64,000 bases of DNA from Panorpa germanica (lineage: Eukaryota > Arthropoda > Insecta > Mecoptera > Panorpidae), in contig OY783206.1 of NCBI GenBank assembly GCA_963678705.1, positions 19,169,807 to 19,233,806 on the forward strand. The letters are read 5' to 3'. Positions within the stretch are counted from its first letter, which is position 1. The number at the start of each line of letters is the position of its first letter. Of the stretch, positions 15,701 through 27,700 are shown one piece after another. The position numbers and the translations under genes are program-made. A model generated the notes under the pieces. That model had not been told where the DNA came from and searched no databases. It saw nothing but the letters and a program-made list of their open reading frames with translations.

Positions 15701-18700
15701 CGCCAAAAGTCTTAGAATTTTTTTTTCTACGAAATAGACGATTTTCAAGAAACTGCGCCTAGCGGTTTTCGAGCTACCATACTTACTTGGAACATTATAA
15801 TATAGAGATTATTTGTTTTTGTATGTAAAATTAATACAGAATGAGTTAAATATTTCAATTGAAAAATGAAATTAAAATTTGAAATGAAATTCAATTCACA
15901 CACAAAAAGACAATCGTCGCTTGCGACAGAGGTAAGCTCTAGTCTTTTCCAAATTCATGTGCTTTTGCAAATAAGAAAATGTTAATTTCTTATGCATTTT
16001 TTCATGCAGTTATGTTCCTTATACTTTAAAATAAATAACTGCTTCATTACATCTTCAATAACTATGCGGGTCTGGCTTTTGTGCCACCTTTATTAAATTC
16101 ATAGACTTTTTTTTATTAATAATTAAAGTAAACAAAGCATATATATTTGAAATGTAATGAAGTAGTTATTTATTTTAGAGCATGATAAACATATCTGCAT
16201 CAATTTTTTTTAATAAATCTAAAAGTAAGTTTGAAAGTGGTATGTGTGTACTTCGCATGCTAACAAGCGCAAAATATGACAACATACTATGTTGCCAAGT
16301 TGCGATAGATATCCCTACTATACGTACGCTGTTTAAAATAAAGGATCCAGTATAAACCTGTATATTTTTTCAATAACTGATCAAACAATCTTCAAATGAG
16401 CTAAAATTTTCACAAGAAATATTCTTTTTTTTTAGGGTCCAACAAAGTGGTGGGTTCACCGCTAGGTTATAGGAGGCGCTCACCGTTTGTGCCGTTTTCT
16501 TTAAAGAACGATACGGGCCATAAATTATGGCTATACACTTTAGTAGTAACCCCTGATAGGTAAGTCCAAAAACAAAATTAAATTAAATCTATTTTTAACA
16601 TTGTCTTAAAATATAAAATAATAAGATTTTTGATTGATTGTTTTTTATATTGTTATGCGTATATTGCAGCCATTGTTCTCAGCATCTCCCAGATGAAGAC
16701 GAGGTAGAAAAATGGAAGATCGTTAAACCAGGAGAAACTGTTCCTTTTTCTTTCTCTGGACATCACAAACAGCGCCATCAGGATTCGCACAAATTGTCTT
16801 TGCATCAAGTGTTCGTTCGTGTTGAAGGATGGACGACTGTTGGTCCTGTTTCAGTCGATAAAGTTGGGGTTTATTTCCGTCATGCCAATTTCAAATTTCA
16901 AACAGGAGTAAGTGATATCCCCGATAGACACGGCTATCCTATATTATAATGTTTCAAGTGTATATTTATATTCTTATAGTCTTATTTTCTTATATGTTTG
17001 GTACTGAATTTTGCATGGTAGCTCGAAAACGGCTCCAGGGAAGTTTCCTTGATTTGACGTCCCCGCATTTTTCCTTGAATTTCCTTTAAACCCGTAATTT
17101 TGATAAAACTAGAAAAAACTGGGCTCATTTTTGCTGTATAACTTTGTATTTATAAAAGATAGAAAGGTGAAATTTTACATATGTATTACGCTATTACATA
17201 CGAACATATTTCAAAGCATAGAAATTCAAAATTTAATAAAAGGGGCCCTGAGAAAATTAGGGGGCTCGGTAGGAAACTTTGGAGAAAGCTCAAATTTTGA
17301 ATTGTGTAATAATTGAATATAATATTTAAAAAAATAAATTCAAAATTATATTTGGGGGCTAATTTTGGTATGTAATTTACAACTCGAAATAAAAAATTCC
17401 AAATTTTTAAAAAAAGTTGGTCAAATATTTTTTATTTTGTTCAAAGAAATATATTTTTTTTGTCAGTTTATATGAAAAATTATTTGTTGTTATATGTAAA
17501 ATTAATATAGAACGAGTTAAATATTTCAATTTAAAAATGGAATTAAAATTTGAAATGAAATTAGGAATCATTTTATTGAATTCTAATCATACACACTAAC
17601 AAGATTTCGCTTGCGACGGGGATAAACTCTAGTATATTATAACACATAAGAAGCATATTAGATTCTTTGAAAAAGATGTCCGAGAATTTATAGAAGCTTC
17701 TCTTTCTATAAAAAGCACGCTTGCTGTATAAAATATATTTAAGATTATTTATTATTTAAGTCATGTCATTACAAAACATGTTTTCAAATTCCAGTATCTA
17801 TATTTTGTTAGTGTAGAATCGATTTGAAATAAATCTTGTGAAATCTTGTACAGCATGTTACAACAGGTGAAAAAATTCATGACAAATAATGTTAGCGAAA
17901 GTTTTCTAGTAACAAAAATTAAGCCTTTAAATTAGATCTCTGTACCTTTGGATCTAAAGAATTGGCTTTAACCACCGCTGCTAGTATTAAATGGTCAGCG
18001 CTTTAGCCAACTGAACTACTAGGACACGCGGAGCGCAAAGAATTATTCTGTACTCTAACGTTATGTAAAAAATATAATCAAATTTATATTAGAATGTTAC
18101 TAATTGTTTTTATTTAACAGAATATCGAGCTGCCCAAAGCGAGGATTGTTTTCTCAGTGACTCTTGAAGGTTCCGCACAAAAGTTAATCACCGTCCGATC
18201 CGCGCTCCGATTGGTCAATCAAATTGGGAGTCCAGTACAAGTGAAAATAGAAAATTTAGCTGGACATTTAGGAGGTAAGCCCCCTATTGTGGTGCAGTAT
18301 AATTAAATTATCAATCCGTAAAGGATTTCTTACAGTCCTTTTTATTATTCTGCCATACATTTCTAAACTTGTTTAAATTATATTATTTCTTCATTGTTTC
18401 TTTCTAGTTGTGAATTGGCCACCAGCAACAGAGACCGTATTATCACCCGGAAGTTACTATTCAATCCCTCTCAGTCACGCCCACGGTCAAATAAGAGTAC
18501 GTCCGCTACTGGATTCAAAATCAAATTACGAACAAGAAGATTTCGAAACACAAAAACTACTCTGGAGTAAAAATACAAATTATAGCACAAATCCAAACCA
18601 ACAATTAGAATTAGCAGGGACATCAACCTCAACTTCAAAATGGGATGCATCAGTACAAAATGCTATAAAAAGTTTACAAAGTAAAAGTTTTTCAGGTTTA

Positions 18701-21700
18701 TCGCGGCAATTAAGTGGTTTTCAATATTGTGGACAGCCTATTTTATGGTGGCAGGTTTACAAAAGTGGTGAGGTTGCCCAGGAATTAAGGGCTTGTTATG
18801 AAAAAGATAAAACTTATAGATTTGTAGCTTCTATAAGGCGGGAGAATTATCCCATGAGTCAAGGAGGAATGAGAGCGCAACCTGCGCACACTATTACCTT
18901 GCTACCTCCGCTGATGGTTCTGAATAGACTTCCTTGTGACCTTATGTACAAACCAGGGTATGGACAGGGAGGCCGAGTGGGCCCCAACAGTTCAGCAGCG
19001 TTAACTGAGGTAGGCGTAATTCACAAATGACAAACGGAGGCAAGAGTGTTGGAAGTTTTACGGTTAGAATAATATTATTTTTAATTTCAGATCGATTTGG
19101 AAAAAAGTATCGAATTGCATATAACGCTTGATAATTTTCCTGGCCCTGGGTATATAGTGGTGCCTTCTGGCAGTGCTGGAACAGTCACACAAAGAATCCG
19201 GCTTACCGACACTTCCAAGCGTCATCTTTATCTTAATGTCACCGTCACGGCATCCAAAGCAAATGGATTACAGGTATCATGGTCTTTTGGATTTACGAAA
19301 GTATAAAATTCTATGTAAAATAATTTTTATTTATCTTGTTATAGCTTGCAATTTGGTGTCCATTTTGGCTGGTAAATCGTACAGGTTTGCCGTTGGTGTT
19401 TCGACAAGAGGGGGCCAACCAAGATGCATCGGGACAGGGTTCAGAACACGAGGGGGCAAGAATGGTAGCTCCCTTATTATTCTCCTTTGCTGACAGCGAC
19501 GCTAGCCCCAGTCTTATAATGAGAAGAGGCAAATATTATGAAGAAGGGATCCCACAGGTTTGTAAATTAATATATATTAGCAGCTGTATGTAAACTTTGC
19601 AATTGATCCACGTTGAAATATAGAATAAGGCTTGTGAAAGCTTATACTTTAATGTTTATCAATACACCACATAACGATAACAATATTTATTTTATTTTTT
19701 ATATTTTAGTGGAGTAAACCAATGCATCTACAATCTGGGATACAAGTCAGACGTCTTGTTACTGTTTTAAGAGATGGTCGTCCTGAAAGAGTGGCTTTAG
19801 TGGGTGTAGAAGTCCGTCAAGGACGTGGATCCTGTCAGAGCACTATCGTCACCATTACTCCACGATACCAGTTATATAATAGGAGTTCACACAAACTGCA
19901 ATTCTCCCAGAAATGCTTTGCAACAACAGTGGTATGTTTTTAATTTTTATATATTTCTGTGATAGTAATTGCATATAATTCAGGCAAAGATGTTTGGTTT
20001 AATTCTTTGCTTGATTTTAAAATTTATTATTGTTTTTTAATTTTATTTTAGAGTGATCCTGGCGCTCAAGCCACGCACCAGCAATCAACTCCAGGTTGTC
20101 ATCAACCTTTCCATTGGCCACGGCTTGATAAAGAACAATTATTATGCATAAGAATTATAGATATCCCTGGTTGCCTCTGGTCAGGCGGAATTAGAATTGA
20201 CAAAAATCATTCGCTACATGTTAACATCAGGTAAATTAAATCTCAAAAACTTTTTGTCGATTAAAGCTTTATATTTATTAAATAATATTCATTTTTGTGG
20301 TAAGAACGGTAAAACGGTAAAGTGCTCACTGTATTATTTTTTAGAGATGGAACTGGAGCCATGCATTTTCTTCGCCTGGAGGTTCTCATCCAAGGTGCTA
20401 CATACTTTGTGGTTCTTGGGGACGCTCAAGAGTTACCTCCTTCTATTAGAGTTGATAATTATTCGCAAGTTCCTATAACAGTCTATCAGGTATTGTTAAT
20501 GCTTTTAAAACTTGAATAACTTGAAGACTGTATGCTTAAGCTAGCATAATTTCATTACTATTTGATTTATAACAATATTTTAATAGAAATCAGTTTTCAA
20601 ACAAGAGGTGCTCACAGTTTTGGTTAAATATATCCATTTGTAGCTATTTGAGCATGTATAAATATATATCAAATCCCTTCTGATAGTGTAATGAATGGTA
20701 TAAGAAATCTATATTGTTTGTGTTTTTATTTTCAGGCATGTTGCAAAGATCAGTTCCACAGCGTCGCTCGTCCAAATACAGCAATTGCTTATGCACTAGA
20801 TGAACCTGAAGGGCAGCCTATAGTATGTTTAGGTCCCCCAGGAGGTGTAGCTAACGCTTATGATATTTACGATCTAGGATCAGCAAAAGAACTAACCTAT
20901 GAAAATTTTATATACATTGCATTCTCTGGAACATTTAAAGAGTAAGTTGTGAGCTTAATAAAAATATAATGTAAGCTAAAATTATTTACCCTGGAAATTA
21001 ATCAATGTTTCTTTCCATTACAATTTTAAGAGCATGCCGGAGTTTAGGTGTTTAAATCTATTGATACTAAATTATTTTTTCAGTAGGCAGGATGTAATAA
21101 GAGGCTCAGATTTTGATATAGATGATCAGCGTCTAGTCTTAAGCGTTCCGCGTGGTGATAAAGTGATATTATCACCGAAACAAGGAGGTGATAGAAGTCA
21201 ACTGTGGCGAATGACAAGTTCTGGTCAATTGCAACACGAAGGGAGCTCTCCACCTACCGAACCAGGGCGGAAAGCACCGAACCCCAATAAAATACTGGTA
21301 CAAAATATACAAATATTTTATGACACCATAGTAATTAGTAAAATAAATTTAATTTTGGAAATTTAGTTGTGAAGATCTGTCTTTAAAAAGTAAATGAAAA
21401 ACGCATTTTTTTGTTGATGTTCAGAACATGACCTTGAATGTATTTATATATTGTTATAATTATTTTCGAATTCAATTTATACAAATTTTGTCTATATGAT
21501 ATAAATAAGTATTTAATAGTAGTTATTGTATTTGACTGCTTTCTCTTTTGGATTAATATTTCTAACTCTTCCGCGATCCGGTTGGTACACCTTCTTCTTC
21601 ATCGACTGAGACAATCTCTTAGTCCATTCATTTGTGAATCTTTTGACGATCCACAAGTTTTTTTTCGTTTCATTTTGGGAAGTTATATCAGCTTGCTTAT

Positions 21701-24700
21701 GTCTCAATTTTGTTGATTCGTATTCTTTTCCAAATATTGTGCTAGCATTTCATTTGCTCGCGCGTTCCATCTTGGAATTCTGCAGTGGCTTCCTCTCCAC
21801 ATTATAAAATCATTAATATCAAACTTAACCCGACAATCCTCGCAGAAGTTTCTCACGCTGTCCTTATCAACAAAACCCAATACTGAATTCACTGCTTCCG
21901 CAATTTGTACTATACTTCGTTGTTTCAAAATTTGTTTGTAAGGTTCTTTTCCTTGACGCGCTTCTTTCTGTATGCTCAACAATCTTCTGTATTGCAGAAT
22001 CAACACCTTTCTTTTATAATAATATTCCACTAATTGTTGAGTATTAAAGCAGCTTGAAAAATTGTGGAATTTCTTACCGCGATCTTTCACATTATTATTA
22101 AAGTTTTTATAATCCTCATGCCTCCAATGTACTGTTACAACAGGCTGATTTATTACGGAATATTTCACAGCACGAGCTATGTCATGTTTCTTTAAGTGAA
22201 GAATTCCTAGAGCTTGAGTGAAATTAAATTGGGATTTTTTTAAAACCTTGTTTATATAATTTTTTAGAGTTTTGAAATTTTCTTCGGATTCATATCTGTT
22301 ATCGGGTTTCCATAAAACCGTGACTTTTTCCTCGATTTCCGTTTTTGGTCTACTAATCATATGCGGTATTTCTGCTTGATGGTCTTTTCCTATTTTAACT
22401 TTGTGTTTTCTGTTATAATTACTTTGTGGATATATTTCGGGACCACACTCTCGAGTATCTCTTCTTACCTCTTCTGCATCACCTCCTAGAGCAGTATCTA
22501 CGTCGTCAACAACAATAATTGGTTCTTGCGTATCCATTTCTTCGACCTGGTATTCCATTTCACCAGTTTTAACATTAAATACTATCATCAGATGCGCAAA
22601 CGTTGGAAGACGGCAGAAATTCTATTGGAAATACATGAAAAAACATGAAAAGTGAATTGATGTTATTTAAATTAATATAACTTCAAAATAAACGCATGTG
22701 GTCTGTTGGGTTTCAGAAACCTTATCAATACCAATAGGACGGAAATCAATAATTTAAAATTACTCACGTCGTAGTTTAATAAATTAACAGATTTCTTTTT
22801 GACATTTTAAAATATTATATTTGCTTCTGCACGTGCATTATAAAACATAAATTACGAATTAAATATTTGTCAAAAGAGTTGTCAGTTGTCAGAAAACAAT
22901 ATAATACAAAAGAACTTAAATTTATAGATATTAAACACAAAAGTTTTGAAAACAATGGCTGCTCCCATTGTTATTATTAAATTAGTTGTCTTGCTATAAC
23001 GGACCTTATCGGTAGAATATTGTAAACCTTTGTACAAATATAAAGGATGTCATTATGATTATGTCATTACCCTTAAAATTTAAAGTCGATTGACTCGAGA
23101 TAGTTTTAACGAAAGTTCTAATCATTTCCACGGTAGTATACATTGGACGTGTGCTTATGCCAGTCTTTTATTCTTTAATAAAAAAAACAAATCATTATTA
23201 TATTATCATATTTTTCCAGGTTTTGGATATTGAAGGACCCGCCCCACAACCTTCGCAGTATGTTAATTTGGTATTGAGGCGCCCAGATCCTCGAAGGAGG
23301 TCGACACAAACATGGAAATTTACAGAAGAAGGTCGACTGACATGCGCTCACAACAATATGTGTGTTCAAGCTAAAGATGGCTTCTTTGGATTACGTACTG
23401 GTAATTAAACGTTCAAATTTCTAATTTTCTCGATATCCACTAAAATATTCATGTATATTCCAGACGTAAAATTTAATTATTTTCCTAAGACTCAAACCAT
23501 TTGATAATATACCGGATAAGTTTTTTAATTTTTTTTTAAAAGTTGACTGGATTTACTTGAAACTTTGCGAGTTTATTTATTATATATTAGGGTATATTCA
23601 TGAATTTTTTCACTGAGCAAACAAATTTATTTATTGAGTTATGATAGAGAATGTATACTACCATCGGAGATGTGTACTGATATGATATACACGATAATTG
23701 TCCGTAATAAATAATATTATATAAAACGGTTTTTTAAATCAGAAAATAGGTCCGCCTCGAGCGGAAATATGTCTTACAGTAACATACCAAATTTGAGCTT
23801 AATCGTATAATTAATTCTCAAAATATATGTACTTATTTAAGAAAATAATTTTCCACTTGATTAATAGCCATCCATATAAGCACTAATGCCATTACCTCAC
23901 ATATTATTTGTAATGTAAATATTACAATGCTTTTATAATTTAATTTGCCTTTTTTTTAATTTCATGGTTGCAGGGCCTGGCACTAAACATGCAATGTGGC
24001 AACCGTGTATGTATTTTTAAAAAAGAATTGTATATATTTATAAAAGAAAATAACTCAAAATATATTTTACAATTTTTTTGCGAACTTTTTTGTATTCATG
24101 GTTTTTTATTTTCTTAGGGAGTGAAGCTGTGCTTGGCCTACCCCAGCCTGTAAGTCATCGTTTTACTGTAACGGGGGTTCCCCTAGAGCAAGCTGTATCT
24201 AAACAGAGACTACGTCCTGGCTCCGGCTTTCTCCGGGTCAATATCACAACTGATGGCCCTACGAAAGTTCTACAAATCCATGATATCAAAACTCCTGTAA
24301 GTAACCTAACATTATCAATCTTCAGGTGCTCTCAAATCGTTCGATCTTGGATATCTGCATTTAAAAGAATTATCTATTATTATCTTGTATAGATCTCAGC
24401 GCCTCTTCAATGTGATTGGAATTTGAATATGCCGTCATCTTCAGTGGCTCGTGGATCCTTTTCTCCGAGAACTAGAGAACTACAGGTGCATGTTAATCTC
24501 CAAGGCGGTCTAGGAGTGTCTTTAGTGTCAAGAACACCTCCTGAAGAATTGTTATTTATGTCTCTGTCTGGTATTTTAGTCAGTGTGAACATGTCCAGAG
24601 TTGCACAGGCGTTCGAAATGAAAGTAGAGGATATACAAATAGACAACCAGGTAAAATACAGTCATTTTTTATTTTAATGTATAATTTTTAAAATGTATAT

Positions 24701-27700
24701 TCAATGCCCCTGCAGAAAATATGTATGCAACTATTGTAACACTTATTTTTATTTCAGCTATTTGAGGCGCCTTCTCCTGTACTGCTGCACTCTAGGGCGT
24801 TGCGTAATGAAGGAGGTGCTTGTGTTTTTACTCCGGCTATTCATATAACATGCGAAATATCTCCTAGCCCTAATTTAAACGCTGTTATTTTTAAGGTAAA
24901 TATCGAAAACCTTCAATTTTGACTTATTCCATATTTTAATTCTAAGAAATTACAAAATCATTTTATATATTGCAGCATTTGATAATCCAACTTCGTCCTC
25001 TATCAATATTCTTGGAGGAGCGTCTCCTTCTCCGTCTGGCGGACTTCCTAGGTCTCTGGCAGCCTGTAGATCAACCTGGTTCTTTGGAGGATACAGATTT
25101 TGAAGCTCAGAGAATTGCAACTCAAGTGACAGCTGCAAATGCTAAACGGTACTACTTCAGCGTCCTTCAATTGATCCCAGGACAAATTCGATTGAGTATG
25201 ATTACAGCTAGTAAACTGCCACCGCAGCTGCAGACTATAAAAAGACATTTAGGACTGACACTGATTAAATTTGAGGATGCAGCTGTCGAATTGGAAGCTT
25301 TCACTAGAAGACATCCGTTTGAGACGAGTCAGTCTTTGCTGCAGTCCATCGTAAAACACTACAAGGATGTAAGTTGATGTTTTTACTCAAGATTTATTCG
25401 GTCTCTGTTTGTCGCTTATTTTACAACATAAGAGCAACTAACTCTTCGACTTAATATGTATGTGTATCCAGGTACAACTGAAAAAGTAACAAACCAATGG
25501 AGATTAGGATTTTCTTAGATTATTTTTTTTTATATATATTTATTTATTTGCCTCGACGTTTATTCGTCATAGCCACCATCAAACATTTTTTTTACATATT
25601 TCACATTTTATAATTCTATTTTACAAATTTCTAAATATTTCAATAATTCTCTAATTAATTTTGAATCACTTAACAAATATTTAGTATTAACAGGAATTAT
25701 TTTTATTATTTTTATTTTATTTAATTATATATATTATTTTGATCTTTCTAAATTATAATTTATGATTCTGATTATAGTTGATATAATTTTGCGGGACTCA
25801 TTTCTAAACCATCTCTTCTTACTTAAATTTGGATGTAACATATAATAATCTTTTCCTTTTAACAGACTTTTGTTAATGAAATCTTGATTTCTCAAATTGA
25901 AGTTTAATTTTTTGATTATATTAAAAATTTTATATGAAGGTAATTTCACTTTCATCTCAATTTCCAAAATATATTGATTCCTTTGCCAATTTGTCCGCAA
26001 TTTCGTTTCCTCTTATTCCACAATGTCCTGATATCCACATAAATTTTATAGTATTATTTTTATTTATTATATTGAAATACATCTCATTCGATTTGTGATC
26101 ATTAGAATTTAAATTTTTTAAAACAGTTAAAGAATCCGTTATTACTCTAATTTTATTATTGTTCATATTTTCATTAATTTCCAATGCTTTTAATAATGCT
26201 AATTTTTCTCCAGTATAAGAGCAAACTTTGTTATTTAATTTATATTTTTCATATAATAAATGTATTTGTTCATATATAGCAAATCCTGCTTTATTTGTTT
26301 CTAAATCAAAGGATGCATCTGTATATATTATTTTGGTAAAATTTGTATTAAATTGATGCATTAGGTTTAATTTTTTTTCTTAGATTATGTAATGAACCTT
26401 TAGAAAGGATTTGAGATATAAATCATCAAGCTTTGAATCAAAGAACTTGTGCAATTTAAATAGTTGTTATATTTATTAACAGTGTAATCGTATTTAGTCT
26501 GTATATGTATATAAAAGCTTACATGTATTTACTTCAGCCTCCGGAAAAAATTAAATGCTATCCTATATGGAGTATACGTAACGTTTGCACTTAAAGCCCG
26601 ACTATACTTTTGCATACAATTGCCACAACTGAACTACTTTAAAAATATATTTTAAAAACATTTTTTAATTATTTTTCTAGGAGCTGAAATGGCAAGCCGC
26701 TAGTATTTTAGGAAGTGTAGACTTTTTGGGTAACCCCCTAGGTTTTATGAACGATGTTTCTGAAGGAGTTTCCGGTTTGTTTTACGAAGGAAACGTAGCA
26801 GCTTTGGTGAAGAACGTGACGCATGGAATCAGTAACTCCGCTGCTAAAGTGACAGGTGATTTTCTTGAATAAAAACATGTCTTGATTTCCGGATGATTTT
26901 ACAATGCTTAAATGTAATGTTTCAGAATCATTATCAGATGGCTTAGGTCGAGTAATTATGGATGAACAACACGAGGAAACCCGACAACGTATTCGGGGAA
27001 GTTCGGGTGGTTCTGGAAGCCATTTAGTTGCTGGAATAAAAGGATTAGGCTTTGGATTATTAGGTGGTGTTACTTCTATAGTAAAACAAACTTATGAAGG
27101 TGCTTCCAGTGAAGGAATTCAGGTATTTATTACCTTCTGAAAATGGCGGATTAGAGTTTCAAGGTGTTGTCTTTATTTCTGCTTTTATTTAGGGATTTAT
27201 ATCCGGTCTTGGTAAAGGATTCGTTGGAACTGTAACGAAACCAGTGGTTGGCGTCTTAGACCTAGCTTCTGAAACAGCCAGTGCAATAAGAGATTCAAGT
27301 AGGAGGTAAGAAAATTTCAATATATATATTTATTAATGTCGTTTATTCGTAGAAACGTGTCAATGCTCGTTTTGGTACTAAATTTTTAGATTTTGACATT
27401 GACTTTTTAAATTTGGTATTTTTAATATACGAACCCTACACCGACTTATGTTGAAACGGAACGGATGTTTTGTGATATAACAATGGTAAATTTCTTACGA
27501 TAGTGTTGAGGACGTTAGAATTATTCATTAAGAATATGGCAAATATTGTTCTGTAAAGAAAATGACAGCAAGCGGCAAGCAGCACGATAGCATTGCTTTT
27601 TTATCCTTAATAATATTAAACGAATTTTAAAAAGTGAAATCTAAACAAGATCCGTTATTCGAAGTGTTACTATATAAAAATGATGTAGCTTCGTTAATTA

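Noticed and set aside
17880-18035. Functional tRNA gene
   Set aside because: Only an A box and partial arms; no anticodon stem, no B box, no closed cloverleaf.
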